49,470 bases of DNA from Acidobacteriota bacterium (GCA_016213755.1 JACQZT010000232.1:1-49470), one strand, 5' to 3'; positions 8,958-19,562 are shown, counted from the first letter of the stretch. The notes: generated by a model from the letters alone, not told the origin. Numbers and translations: made by a program.

Positions 8958-11900
8958 CTAGAAGGTAATGCGGGCCTGCACCTGAATCCAGCGGTTGGTA
9001 GCCGCGGTCTGGCTGGTGATGCGGCCGAAATTGGTGGAATACGGATCGGTGCTGGGCGCGTTCATCTGCGACCGGTTCTGAACGTTTAGCGCGTCGATGC
9101 GCAGTTGCATGTTCACCCGCTCGGTCAGCCGCAGGTTCTTGGCCGCGTTGGCGTTCCACTGGTTGGTCATGTCGCGCCGCACACCCGCGATGCGGGTGGG
9201 GAAGACGCGGCGGTGATAGGCCGCGGGACCCCGGGCGGAGTTGGTTTCGAAGTTGGCCCGGTTGAACCAGGTATCCCAGGTGCGCTCGGCGCTGGCGATC
9301 TGGTTCACATCGTCTCCGTAGTAGAACAGGTTGCCCCAATCCACTAGCGGCCCGGGCTGCCACTCGTAGGTGGCGCCGAACTGCCAGCCGCCCGCCAGGT
9401 AGTTGAGCGGCCCGCCGGCGTTGGACAGGAAGCGCTTGCCTTTGCCGACGGGCAGTTCGAAGATGCCGCTGGCCACCAGCCGGTGCGGGCGGCCGTCGTT
9501 GGAGATGCGCTCGGTGGGCTGGGTGTCCCACTCGTTGAAGAAGAAGTCCGCCTCGCGGATGCGCATGGCGGTGTAGCCGACGTTCAGGTTGAAACCACGC
9601 GAGAAGCGCTTCTCCAAGCTCACCTGCAACTCCTGCGTCTTGGTGCAGGAGATGGGCACGGTGTTGTTGGTGACGCCGTTCATGTGCGGGAAGGCGCGCA
9701 TCAATTGGTTCTTCCGAATCGTGGAGGAGGTGTAGAAACTCTGCGTGTTCATGTCGGCCCACACTAGCGGGCTGAAGCCGGCCGGGGTGAAATTCCGGAT
9801 GTTGAAGGGGTTGGTCACGTTGGCGTTGAGGTCGTTGGCGATCGTATTGTTGCGCACTTTGCCGCCGGCCCAATATTTTTCGGGCAGCGGCGACATGGTC
9901 CGGCTGACCGAAATCCTGTCGGAGTTGGATCCCGCATAGGCCACGTCGATCACCCAGGAGGAGCCGAACTGCCGCTGCGCGCCGGCGCGCCAGCGCTGCT
10001 GGCGGGCGCGCGGCTGGTTGTAGTCGGTGAAGCTGAACCCACGCCCTGGCCGGGCCATGGGACCCAGCGCGTCCCGCGTGGGAGTGTCAAAGCGCGTGCC
10101 GTCGGCGCGGACCGGGAACGGATCCACCAGCGGGCTCTTGAAACCAGCCGGGTTGGCGTTGCCCGGGAAGTTCCAGTTGCGGCCGAAATCGGTGGTGATG
10201 ATGGGGCTGGTGCCGCGGGAGTAGCCGTACTGGTCGGGCGAGAAATTCATCACGTTGATGGTGTCGTAGAAAATACCGTAGCCGCCGCGCAGCACGGTTT
10301 TGTTGTTGAGCTGATAGGATGCTCCCACGCGCGGCAGCCACATCAACTGGCCCTTTATCAGGTTGCGCGGTGTGCCGCCGACGCCGGCGTACAGGTTGCC
10401 GCCCAGCACCACGAACTGCGAGGCGGGCACCTCGGACAGCGGGCTCCGGGCGTAGGCGGACTGCGCCGCGTCGCTGATGGGGAGTTTGAGGGTGGGATCG
10501 AAACCGGCGATCATGCGGTTGTAGCGCTCGGCCGAACCGCCTTCGTATTCGGTACGCAGGCCCAGGTTGAGGGTCAGCTTGGGCGTGACACGCCAGTTAT
10601 CCTGCACAAAGCCGCCCGTGTAAGGGGTTTGCATGGCGTAGTTGTCGTTGGTCCCGATGCTGATGCCATTGGGCGTGCCCAGGATGAAGGCGGCCCAGCC
10701 CAGCCCCAGGTTGGTGGAAGGCGCGTTGCCGTCGTCGTCGCGGCGGGTGTAGGAATTCGAGAAGGTGAAGTTGCCGCTGGTGTTGCCGCCGCCCCCGCCG
10801 CTGCGGAAGCGGGTGCGCTTGTCCGCGGCCGCGCGCAGCGTGTGGCTGCTGCGGATGTGGCTGACCTCCAGCTTGACCGTGCCCATGCGGGCGCGCGTCC
10901 AGGTGGAGTAACCGCTGGGGCTGATGGTGGTGTAGCCGCTGACGGCCATCTGCGGCAGCAGGTGCAGATCGCCGGCCTTCTGATCCAGGTAGGCCGGCAG
11001 GCCAATGTCGCTGGGTTTGTACTTCCACGCGGTCTGCTGCACGTTGCCCTCGCGGAACTGGCTCATGGCCACGTTGACGTTCCACACCGTCGAGGCGCTC
11101 TGCGTGTAAACCACGTCGATATTACCGGCCTTGGTGTTGCGCACCAGGCCGTTCTGGTTGAGGCCGCGCGCGGTTTCATAGGTCCAATCGGCGCGATCTT
11201 CCGGGCCGAAGTTGTTGTACGACCAGCGCCCGAACATGCGCCAGTTGTCGCTGATCTGGTAGTCCATGCGATTGGAGAAGGCCTTGTAGTCCCAGTTGTA
11301 CGGGGTCTGGGAGGCGAGGTAGTTGTTCACCGGCTCTCGGCCCGCGCCAGGGGCGTTGTTCGGCAGCGGGTAGAGCTTGGCGATGGCGTCGTAGCTGGGA
11401 TTGGCGAAGCGGCTCTTGGGGATGAGGTTGCCCGGGAAGGGCGTGCGCACGTAGTGCGTGGCCCGCGCCGGGTCCGGTACCACCGTGGTGGGATCGTAGA
11501 TCATGTAGCGGCTCGAATTGGGCAGGCTCAGCAGGTCGCTGAAGTCGCCGTTGCGCGCCGCCGCGGTGGGCACGGTGCGGTTGAAGGTCGAAGGGTCCTC
11601 GACCTTGATGTCCTTGAAGGCGTTATAAGTGAAGAACCAGAAGAGCTTGTTTTTGCCGTTGTAGATCTTGGGCAGCACCACCGGCCCGCCGCCCGAAAGG
11701 CCCCAGTTGTTGGAGCGCCCGGTGGGCTGCTTGTCCGTGTTGCGGAGTTCGTCGGCCAGAGTCCTGTTGCCGGCGGCCTCGGCCGCGGCGATCCGGTTGA
11801 AGTATTGCTGCTTCACGAAGAACGGCGTGCCCTGCCAGCGCTGCTGCCAATGCTGCCACGTGGCGGTGCCGTGAAACTCGTTGGCGCCGGACTTGGACAT

Positions 11901-12614
11901 CATGGTGATGGCGGCCCCGGAGGTTTGTCCGATGGAAGCGTCGAAGTTGTTGGTTTCCACCTTGAACTCGGCCACCGCGTCGGTGTAGGGAAGGTAGGCG
12001 CTGCGGCGGCCGGCGCCCTGGTTGGGCGAACCGTCCAGAGTCCAGGAATTGCCCCCGATGTTCCCCCCCACGCTGTACTCGGAACCGCCCGCGTTCGAGT
12101 GCAGCGCCAGATAATTGTTGACCCCCGGCGTCTGGATGCCCGGCGTCAGCTTCACCAGCAGCATGGCGCTGTTGCCCAGCACCGGCAACTCCATGACCGT
12201 CTTGTTGTCGATCACGCGGCCCGAGCTGACCGCGTTGGTTTCCAGCAGCGGCGCTTCGGCCGTGACCGACACCGTCTCGGTGACGCCGCCCACTTCCAGT
12301 GGCAGATCCACCTCCAGGCGCGAGGACACCGGCAGCGTCACGCCCCGGCGGACGTGCTTCTTGAAGCCCGCGAATTCGGCCGACAACTCATAGTTGCCGG
12401 GCATGAGCAGGTTGGCCTCGTAATAGCCGGTCTGGTTGGTTTTCAGAGTCGAGGTCACATTGGTGTCGGTGTGCTTCACCACCACCGTGGCGCCGACGAT
12501 AGCCGCGCCTTGCGGATCCAACACCCGGCCGAAAAGCATGCTGCGCGTCTCCTGCGCCGCCAGCGGCGCGGATAGAAGCGCAGTCAGAACGAGAAAAGAA
12601 ACAGCTAATTTCAC
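8958..12614 (-). CDS. Large TonB-dependent receptor, Oar-like
   Basis: About 1218 residues. A signal peptide (LAVSFLVLTALLSAPLAAQ) is followed by a carboxypeptidase-like domain (GRVLDPQGAAIVGATVVVKH), a TonB plug (LETNAVSSGRVIDNKTVMEL, SVGGNIGGNSWTLDG, FDASIGQTSGAAITMMSKSG) and a very long barrel that ends in QVQARITF with a terminal aromatic residue, as expected for outer-membrane insertion. GTG 12632 opens the frame, but GTG 12614 has AGGAGA at 7-nt spacing and a standard signal peptide, so it was chosen. The likely role is TonB-powered uptake of a large substrate, probably oligosaccharide or peptide. The HAD phosphatase gene follows on the same strand. Confidence 0.88.
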   Translation of the reverse strand: MKLAVSFLVLTALLSAPLAAQETRSMLFGRVLDPQGAAIVGATVVVKHTDTNVTSTLKTNQTGYYEANLLMPGNYELSAEFAGFKKHVRRGVTLPVSSRLEVDLPLEVGGVTETVSVTAEAPLLETNAVSSGRVIDNKTVMELPVLGNSAMLLVKLTPGIQTPGVNNYLALHSNAGGSEYSVGGNIGGNSWTLDGSPNQGAGRRSAYLPYTDAVAEFKVETNNFDASIGQTSGAAITMMSKSGANEFHGTATWQHWQQRWQGTPFFVKQQYFNRIAAAEAAGNRTLADELRNTDKQPTGRSNNWGLSGGGPVVLPKIYNGKNKLFWFFTYNAFKDIKVEDPSTFNRTVPTAAARNGDFSDLLSLPNSSRYMIYDPTTVVPDPARATHYVRTPFPGNLIPKSRFANPSYDAIAKLYPLPNNAPGAGREPVNNYLASQTPYNWDYKAFSNRMDYQISDNWRMFGRWSYNNFGPEDRADWTYETARGLNQNGLVRNTKAGNIDVVYTQSASTVWNVNVAMSQFREGNVQQTAWKYKPSDIGLPAYLDQKAGDLHLLPQMAVSGYTTISPSGYSTWTRARMGTVKLEVSHIRSSHTLRAAADKRTRFRSGGGGGNTSGNFTFSNSYTRRDDDGNAPSTNLGLGWAAFILGTPNGISIGTNDNYAMQTPYTGGFVQDNWRVTPKLTLNLGLRTEYEGGSAERYNRMIAGFDPTLKLPISDAAQSAYARSPLSEVPASQFVVLGGNLYAGVGGTPRNLIKGQLMWLPRVGASYQLNNKTVLRGGYGIFYDTINVMNFSPDQYGYSRGTSPIITTDFGRNWNFPGNANPAGFKSPLVDPFPVRADGTRFDTPTRDALGPMARPGRGFSFTDYNQPRARQQRWRAGAQRQFGSSWVIDVAYAGSNSDRISVSRTMSPLPEKYWAGGKVRNNTIANDLNANVTNPFNIRNFTPAGFSPLVWADMNTQSFYTSSTIRKNQLMRAFPHMNGVTNNTVPISCTKTQELQVSLEKRFSRGFNLNVGYTAMRIREADFFFNEWDTQPTERISNDGRPHRLVASGIFELPVGKGKRFLSNAGGPLNYLAGGWQFGATYEWQPGPLVDWGNLFYYGDDVNQIASAERTWDTWFNRANFETNSARGPAAYHRRVFPTRIAGVRRDMTNQWNANAAKNLRLTERVNMQLRIDALNVQNRSQMNAPSTDPYSTNFGRITSQTAATNRWIQVQARITF

Positions 12615-12735
12615 CCGAATGTCTCCTGACACAGGAACTAAGCTTCAGGTATCATAGCGCAACTCCGTCGCGCCGGACGGAGGGTTGCCTTTGCCCTTCA
12701 ACCGGAATATGCTGGCAGTGATCGGGAGGTCTCCC

Positions 12736-14037
12736 ATGGTCGATCGCAGGAAGTTCCTGGCCGCCGCTACGGCGGCGGGCGCGGTGTCCTCCGCCCAGGA
12801 CAAACCGGTTCGCGAAACGCCGCTGCGCGGCGATTATCACGGCACGCAGTACTACGACGAGAAAGAGCGCGCCGAGCTCATGGAAGTGTTCGAGACGCGG
12901 CGCCCGTTCCGCTGGTACGGAAGCGGGTCCCAGCCGCCCATGAAGGTGCTCACCTTCGAGCGGGAGTTCGCCGCGCGCATGCAGACCAAGTATGCGCTGG
13001 CGGTTACCAGCGGCACGGCGGCGTTGCAGGCGGCCATGGCGGCGTTCGAAATCGGCCCCGGCGACGAAGTCATCCTGCCCGCCTGGACCTGGCATTCCTG
13101 CTGCTCGGCCGTGGTGCTGGCCGGCGCGCTGCCGGTGTTCGCCGAAATCGACGAGACGTTCAACATCGACCCCAGCGACATCGAGCACCGCATCACGCCC
13201 GCGACCAAGCTGATCATGGCCGTGCACCTGCAAGGCAACCCGGCCGATCTCGACCCCATCTTCGCCATCGCCCGCAAGCGCGGCCTGCGCGTGCTGGAAG
13301 ACTGCGCGCAGAGCGTCGGCGGCAGCTACAAGGGCCGCCCGCTGGGCGCGCGCGGCGACATCGGCATCTACAGCCTGCAACTGAACAAGACCATCACCGC
13401 GGGCGAGGGCGGCGCGCTGGTCACCAGCGACCCAGTGCTGTTCGAGCGCGCGGCGCGCTTCCACGACGTGGGCGGGCTGCGCGCGCCGCACGAGGCGGCG
13501 GTCGGCAAGCCCGCGCTCGGCCCGTTCGTGGGATGCAACATGCGGATGAACGAATTCTCGGGCGGCGTGCTGCTGGCCCAGTTGCGCAAACTGGACCTGA
13601 TTGTCGGCTCGCTGCGCGCCAACGCCCGGCAGGTCTACGACGGCATCCGCGATCTGCCCGGCATCCGGTTCCGCAAACTGCCCGACCCGGCGGGCGAACT
13701 CGGTGTGAGTGTTTTCATCGAGTTCAAGAGCCGAGAGGTGCGCGACCGCTTCGTGGCCGAAATGCGCAAGCAGAACGTCCCGGCGGCGCCTCCGGGCGGC
13801 TCGGTCATCCTGCCGGCGCTCGATTACATCGCCAGCAAGCGCACGGTGCATCCCAACTGGCCGTCGTTTACGAGCCCGCGCGGGCGCGCCATCCAATACG
13901 GCGCGGCCTCCTGCCCGCGCACCATCGACATCCTAAGCCGCTTCGCCGGCCCGCACCTGGACCCCAAGTTCACTCGGCGCGACTGCGACGACATCGTAGC
14001 CGCCGTGCGAAAGGTCTACCCGCGGGTGGCCGGCTAG
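12736..14037 (+). CDS. Tat-exported DegT/DnrJ/EryC1/StrS-type aminotransferase
   Basis: A 433-residue fold-type I PLP enzyme. TSGTAALQAAMAAFEIGPGDEVILP and EDCAQSVGGSYKGRPLG are hallmark blocks of the DegT family, and LNKTITAGEGG holds the Schiff-base lysine (about K218). Family members transaminate keto-sugars or dehydrate/epimerise sugar nucleotides in the cytoplasm. Here the N-terminus is VDRRKFLAAATAAGAVSSAQ, a clear twin-arginine signal, so this copy is predicted to be exported. ATG 12736 was chosen because GGGAGG sits 6 nt upstream; an earlier in-frame start would put 17 extra residues before the signal. It may instead be a periplasmic enzyme that has lost the sugar-nucleotide role. Confidence 0.8.
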   Translation: MVDRRKFLAAATAAGAVSSAQDKPVRETPLRGDYHGTQYYDEKERAELMEVFETRRPFRWYGSGSQPPMKVLTFEREFAARMQTKYALAVTSGTAALQAAMAAFEIGPGDEVILPAWTWHSCCSAVVLAGALPVFAEIDETFNIDPSDIEHRITPATKLIMAVHLQGNPADLDPIFAIARKRGLRVLEDCAQSVGGSYKGRPLGARGDIGIYSLQLNKTITAGEGGALVTSDPVLFERAARFHDVGGLRAPHEAAVGKPALGPFVGCNMRMNEFSGGVLLAQLRKLDLIVGSLRANARQVYDGIRDLPGIRFRKLPDPAGELGVSVFIEFKSREVRDRFVAEMRKQNVPAAPPGGSVILPALDYIASKRTVHPNWPSFTSPRGRAIQYGAASCPRTIDILSRFAGPHLDPKFTRRDCDDIVAAVRKVYPRVAG

Positions 14038-14081
14038 GGAACTTTCGCCGGCCGCACTGCGTAGGTATGAGCGAGGGAATC

Positions 14082-14273
14082 ATGGTCAAGTTTCTGCTTT
14101 TCCTGATCCTGCTGGTGCTGTGCTGGCCGGTGGCGCTGTTGGGGCTGGTATTGTACCCGCTGGTCTGGCTGCTGCTGCTGCCCTTCCGCCTGGTGGGCAT
14201 CGCCGTGGGGGGAGCGCTGCAACTGGTGTGGGCGCTGGTGACCCTGCCGGCGCGCCTGCTGCGGGCGTTGTGA
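14082..14273 (+). CDS. Small hydrophobic membrane protein
   Basis: A 63-residue, almost wholly hydrophobic protein with two likely membrane helices: KFLLFLILLVLCWPVALLG and the stretch around LVWLLLLPFRLVGIAVGGAL. ATG 14082 has GAGGG at about 4-nt spacing; an in-frame ATG at 14067 would add five residues. It lies 44 nt after the DegT-type gene and ends 17 nt before the next gene, so it may be co-transcribed with the former. No family was recognised. Its codon use is in line with its neighbours, and the long hydrophobic frame supports it being real. Confidence 0.6.
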   Translation: MVKFLLFLILLVLCWPVALLGLVLYPLVWLLLLPFRLVGIAVGGALQLVWALVTLPARLLRAL

Positions 14274-14290
14274 TGTATAGTGGACTCGTC

Positions 14291-15184
14291 ATGCCGAGTC
14301 CACGCCGCCGTTTTCTGCAATCCGCCGCCGGGTTGGCCGGTTTTAAGGCCCTGGCGAGTCCCGCGCCCTTGCTGCCCACCGTCAAGCTGGGCAAGCACCA
14401 GGTGACGCGGATGATCGTCGGGGCCAACCCGATGTACGGCTTCTCCCACTTCAACAACATCTACGACCAGGTCATGCGCGACTGGTACACGCCCGAGCGG
14501 GTGTGCGAAGTGCTGCGCCGCTGCCAGGAGCAGGGCCTCAACACCTGGCAGTTCTCCTATCGCGAGCGCGCCTTCTCCGACCTGAAGCGCCACCGCGACG
14601 AGGGCGGCACGATGCAGTGGATCCTGCTCAGCGGCCGCGAAATCGAAGAGGACCTGTCGCTGATCCCCAAAGCGGCCGCGCTCAACCCCATCGGCATTGT
14701 CCATCACGGCGGCACCACCGACCGGCGCTTCCGCGCCGGCGAGCACGCCAAGGTGCGCGAGTTCCTCAAGGGCGTGCGCGACGCGGGCGTGCTGGCGGGC
14801 ATGTCCACTCACAACCCCCAGAACCTCGAACGCGTCGAGAGCGAAAACTGGGACATCGATTTCTATATGACCTGCTGTTACCACGTCACGCGCACGCCGG
14901 AAGAGGTCCGCAAGATCACCGGAGAACTGCCCTTGGCCGAAGTCTTCCTGGAAGGCGACCCGGCGCGCATGTTCAAGGTCGTGCGGCAAACCAAGAAGAC
15001 CTGCCTGGCGTTCAAAATCCTGGCCGCCGGCCGCCGCATTCAGAACCCGCGCGAGGTGGACCAGGCCTTCCAGTTCGCCTTCGACAGCATCAAGCCCCAG
15101 GACGCCGTCATCGTGGGCATGTTCCCGCGCATCAAGGACGAGGTCAAGGAAAACGCCGAGCGCGTGCGGCGGATTCTGGCTTAA
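14291..15184 (+). CDS. Tat-exported TIM-barrel protein, aldo/keto reductase-like
   Basis: A 297-residue protein starting with a twin-arginine signal (PSPRRRFLQSAAGLAGFKAL). The remainder reads as a TIM barrel with GKHQVTRMIVGANPMYGFSH, GLNTWQFSYRE, ALNPIGIVHHGGTTD, VLAGMSTHNPQNLE and KILAAGRRIQNP, resembling the aldo/keto-reductase fold and similar Tat-signal proteins of Acidobacteria and Planctomycetes. I could not place the catalytic Asp-Tyr-Lys-His tetrad with confidence, so enzymatic function is uncertain. There is no Shine-Dalgarno; TATAGT at 14276-14281 ends 9 nt before the ATG, consistent with a leaderless or near-leaderless transcript. Confidence 0.65.
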   Translation: MPSPRRRFLQSAAGLAGFKALASPAPLLPTVKLGKHQVTRMIVGANPMYGFSHFNNIYDQVMRDWYTPERVCEVLRRCQEQGLNTWQFSYRERAFSDLKRHRDEGGTMQWILLSGREIEEDLSLIPKAAALNPIGIVHHGGTTDRRFRAGEHAKVREFLKGVRDAGVLAGMSTHNPQNLERVESENWDIDFYMTCCYHVTRTPEEVRKITGELPLAEVFLEGDPARMFKVVRQTKKTCLAFKILAAGRRIQNPREVDQAFQFAFDSIKPQDAVIVGMFPRIKDEVKENAERVRRILA

Positions 15185-15214
15185 GTGCCCGCGCGGATCC
15201 TTGCCGCATTGACC

Positions 15215-15229
15215 ATGGTCGTGGACCAT
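15215..15229. promoter_or_regulatory. Inverted repeat upstream of phd-like gene, candidate operator
   Basis: ATGGTC and GACCAT are separated by GTG, about 30 bp before the antitoxin start. Phd/YefM antitoxins usually repress their own promoter through short palindromes, so this is a reasonable autoregulatory operator. No experiment or second copy supports it here. Confidence 0.4.
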
Positions 15230-15259
15230 AGTGTGGTTGAAGGAGAGGAGGAATCCGGG

Positions 15260-15487
15260 ATGGAGCGGATCGCAATCTCGAGCTTCAAAGCGACCTGCCT
15301 GGCGGTGCTGGAGCGGGTCCGCAAGACGCGAAAGCCGGTGCTGGTCACTGGCTTTGGAGTGCCCGTGGCGGAAACCGTCCCTCCCTCGGCGCCCGAGCGG
15401 CCCGCCGGCTGGCTGGGCGCCCTGGCCGGCACCGGGCGAATCACGGGCGATATCGTCTCGTCGGCTTCCGCCGGTCAGCGTTTGTAA
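15260..15487 (+). CDS. Phd/YefM-family antitoxin, apparently orphan
   Basis: A 75-residue protein. ERIAISSFKATCLAVLERVR, KTRKPVLVTGFGVPVAE and the C-terminal WLGALAGTGRITGDIV match the pattern of Phd/YefM-type antitoxins that pair with PIN (VapC-like) toxins: an N-terminal DNA-binding fold followed by a toxin-binding tail. GGAGAGGAGGAA lies at good spacing before ATG 15260. The toxin gene normally follows directly, but here the next gene is nusB on the opposite strand 4 nt away and no PIN-domain frame is present on either side. It is therefore an orphan or a remnant of a lost toxin-antitoxin pair. Confidence 0.75.
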   Translation: MERIAISSFKATCLAVLERVRKTRKPVLVTGFGVPVAETVPPSAPERPAGWLGALAGTGRITGDIVSSASAGQRL

Positions 15488-15491
15488 GCGG

Positions 15492-15920
15492 TCATTCTGA
15501 CACCATCTCCCGCTTCACCGCGTCCAGGACCCCGTTGACGAAGGGCACCGATTCCTCGCCCGAGAAGCGGCGGGCCAGTTCCAGGGCTTCGTCGATCACC
15601 ACCGCCGGCGGGGTGCCGCCCAGCAGGAGTTCGCAAACCGCCAGGCGGATGATGTTGCGGTCCACGGCCGGCATGCGGTCCAGGCGCCAGTGCGCGGAGT
15701 GCTTCTGGATGCGGTCGTCGATCTCCTCCAGGCGCGCGACGGCCGAGCGCACCAGTTCCGCCATGAACTTGTCGCGGCGCGGCGGAACATCGAATTCCTC
15801 ATCCTCGCGCAGCAGGGAGCCGTAGTAGGCTTCAATCGCCTCGTCCACGGGAAACCGGCGCTGGTCCCACTGGAAGAGGACCTGGAGGGCCTGCTCGCGC
15901 GAACGGTGGCGGGAGGGCAC
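15492..15920 (-). CDS. nusB: Transcription antitermination factor NusB
   Basis: A 142-residue all-helical protein of normal family length. RHRSREQALQVLFQWD at the N-terminus and the block DRNIIRLAVCELLL, PPAVVIDEALELARRFSGEES and FVNGVLDAV are diagnostic for NusB. It binds boxA RNA with NusE (ribosomal protein S10) to keep rRNA transcription processive. Its start lies 4 nt after the ribH stop, giving the widespread ribH-nusB operon. Confidence 0.95.
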   Translation of the reverse strand: MPSRHRSREQALQVLFQWDQRRFPVDEAIEAYYGSLLREDEEFDVPPRRDKFMAELVRSAVARLEEIDDRIQKHSAHWRLDRMPAVDRNIIRLAVCELLLGGTPPAVVIDEALELARRFSGEESVPFVNGVLDAVKREMVSE

Positions 15921-15924
15921 GGCG

Positions 15925-16407
15925 CTACTTCTGGGCCCGCAACTGGCGCATCAGGCTGCCCATCTCGATGGCGCTCATGGCGGCGTCGAAGCCCTTGTTG
16001 CCGCCCTTGGCGCCGGCCCGGTCGATGGCCTGCTCCAGCGTGTTGGTGGTCAGCACTCCGAACGACACCGGAACGCCGGTTTCCAGCGAAACCTGCGCCA
16101 GGCCCTTGGACGCTTCGGCGGCGACGTAGTCGAAGTGGGGCGTGTCGCCGCGGATTACCGCGCTCAGGCAAATGATGGCGTCGTGGCGTTTCTGGCGCGC
16201 CAGCTCGGCCGCCAGCAAAGGCAATTCCCAGGAGCCGGGCGCCTTGACGATCTCGATATCGTCCTCGGCCGCGCCCGTGCGCGCCAGCGCGTCGAGCGCG
16301 CCGCCCAGCAGCCGGTCGGTGACGAAGCTGTTGAAGCGGCCGACCACGATCGCGATCTTCAGTCCTTTCGCGTCCAGCGTTCCTTCGGTGATTCGATTCG
16401 GCTTCAT
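15925..16407 (-). CDS. ribH: 6,7-dimethyl-8-ribityllumazine synthase
   Basis: A 160-residue protein of standard length. [62 protein letters not shown] and [20 protein letters not shown] are the conserved blocks of lumazine synthase, including the active-site His in the RGDTPHFD segment. It condenses the ribityl-pyrimidine with dihydroxybutanone phosphate in riboflavin biosynthesis. ATG 16407 was chosen over longer in-frame starts because homology begins there. It is divergent from lepA with about 90 bp between them. Confidence 0.95.
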   Translation of the reverse strand: MKPNRITEGTLDAKGLKIAIVVGRFNSFVTDRLLGGALDALARTGAAEDDIEIVKAPGSWELPLLAAELARQKRHDAIICLSAVIRGDTPHFDYVAAEASKGLAQVSLETGVPVSFGVLTTNTLEQAIDRAGAKGGNKGFDAAMSAIEMGSLMRQLRAQK

Positions 16408-16498
16408 GATTGTGTACCCCGCGAAGACCTCCCCCTCGAACCATATGGGACACAACGACATATGGGATAATAGGTCTTCTAGAGCTTCATCATACCGC

Positions 16499-18307
<1,809 letters not shown>

Positions 18308-18391
18308 AACCGGGGACAGTACACTCAATACACCTATTTCGCCAAGCCGGGCTGGGGTGAAATGGGTGTATTGAGTGTACTGTCCCCGGTT
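18308..18391. repeat. 84-bp palindromic element, GGGGACAG class
   Basis: Arms 18308-18340 and 18359-18391 pair over 33 bases with a single T/G wobble position; an 18-base GC-rich loop separates them. The outer sequence CCGGGGACAG and CTGTCCCCGG carries the same end motif as the palindrome at 4840, but the inner arm sequence is different. It fills the gap between lepA and yqhD. An earlier in-frame yqhD start inside this element was rejected. Confidence 0.93.
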
Positions 18392-18407
18392 ATGGGAGGA
18401 AGAGAGC

Positions 18408-19562
18408 ATGGAGAACTTCGTTTATCGGAACCCTGTGAAAGTGCTGTTCGGCCGGGGGCAGATCGCCGGCATCGGCGCCGAGATTCCGGCCGGGGCCAAA
18501 ATCCTGCTGACCTATGGCGGCGGCAGCATCAAGACCAACGGCGTGTACGATCAGGTGCGGGCGGCGCTGGCCGGACGGCCGGTGGCCGAGTTCGGCGGCA
18601 TCGAACCGAACCCGCGCTACGAGACCCTGATGCGGGCCGTCGAACTGGTGCGCGCGGAAGGCATCGGCTTCCTGCTTTCGGCGGGCGGCGGGTCGGTGCT
18701 GGACGGCACCAAGTTCATTTCCGCGGCCGCGCATTTCGAGGGCGACCCGTGGGACATCCTCGCCCAACACGCGCCGGTTCGCCGCGCGGTTCCGCTTGGA
18801 GCCGTCATGACCCTGCCCGCCACCGGCTCCGAGATGAACTTTTTCGCGGTCATCACGCGCTGGGAGACGCGCGAGAAGCTGGCCTTCGGCCACCCGGCCG
18901 TGTACCCGAAGTTCTCGGTGCTGGATCCCGAGACCACCTTCACCCTGCCGGCGCGCCAGGTTGCCAACGGCGTGGTCGACGCCTTCGTGCACGTCCTGGA
19001 ACAATACCTCACATACCCGGCCGACGCGCCGTTGCAGGACCGCATGGCCGAAGCGATTCTGCTGACCCTGATCGAGGAAGGCCCCCGGACGCTGGCTCAG
19101 CCCGCCGACTACGACGCGCGAGCGAACCTGATGTGGGCCGCCACCATGGCGCTCAACGGCCTCATTGCCGCGGGCGTTCCGCAGGACTGGTCCACCCACA
19201 TGATCGGGCACGAAATCACCGCTCTGCACGGCCTCGACCACGCCCAGACTCTGGCGGTGGTGCTGCCCGCCACGATGCTGGCGCGGCAGGAGGGCAAGCG
19301 CGAGAAACTGCTGCAATTCGGCGAGCGCGTCTGGGGCCTCCGCGAGGGCTCCCCGGAAGCCCGCATCCAGGCCGCGGTGGACCGGACGCGAGCGTTTTTC
19401 GAAAGCCTGGGGGTGCCCACGCGCCTTTCCGGCTACGGAGTAAGCGCCGACACCATCCCGCTGATCGCCGAGCGCCTGGAGAAGCGCGGGATGACCGCCC
19501 TGGGAGAACGGCAGGATGTGACCCCAGCCCAGGTGCGAGAGATTCTTGCCTTGTGCGTCTAG
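18408..19562 (+). CDS. yqhD: Iron-containing alcohol dehydrogenase, YqhD type
   Basis: A 384-residue group III alcohol dehydrogenase that matches YqhD along its length: VLFGRGQIAGIGAEIP, LTYGGGSIKTNGVYDQV, FGGIEPNPRYETLMRAVELV, AGGGSVLDGTKFI and LPATGSEMN. The metal ligands are visible as D191 and H195 (VVDAFVH), H268 (MIGHE) and H278 (LDHAQ). YqhD is an NADPH-dependent aldehyde reductase that detoxifies short-chain and lipid-peroxidation aldehydes; the same reaction is likely here. GGGAGGAAG at 18394-18402 supports ATG 18408. No AraC-type regulator gene, such as accompanies yqhD in E. coli, lies beside it. Confidence 0.95.
   Translation: MENFVYRNPVKVLFGRGQIAGIGAEIPAGAKILLTYGGGSIKTNGVYDQVRAALAGRPVAEFGGIEPNPRYETLMRAVELVRAEGIGFLLSAGGGSVLDGTKFISAAAHFEGDPWDILAQHAPVRRAVPLGAVMTLPATGSEMNFFAVITRWETREKLAFGHPAVYPKFSVLDPETTFTLPARQVANGVVDAFVHVLEQYLTYPADAPLQDRMAEAILLTLIEEGPRTLAQPADYDARANLMWAATMALNGLIAAGVPQDWSTHMIGHEITALHGLDHAQTLAVVLPATMLARQEGKREKLLQFGERVWGLREGSPEARIQAAVDRTRAFFESLGVPTRLSGYGVSADTIPLIAERLEKRGMTALGERQDVTPAQVREILALCV

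Noticed and set aside
15488-15920. Possible toxin gene directly after the Phd-type antitoxin
   Set aside because: The only protein-like sequence here is nusB on the minus strand; plus-strand frames have no PIN, Doc or RelE features.
18375-18407. Longer yqhD start inside the palindrome
   Set aside because: It adds residues encoded by the repeat and has no ribosome site, while ATG 18408 has a strong one and begins exactly where homology to YqhD starts.
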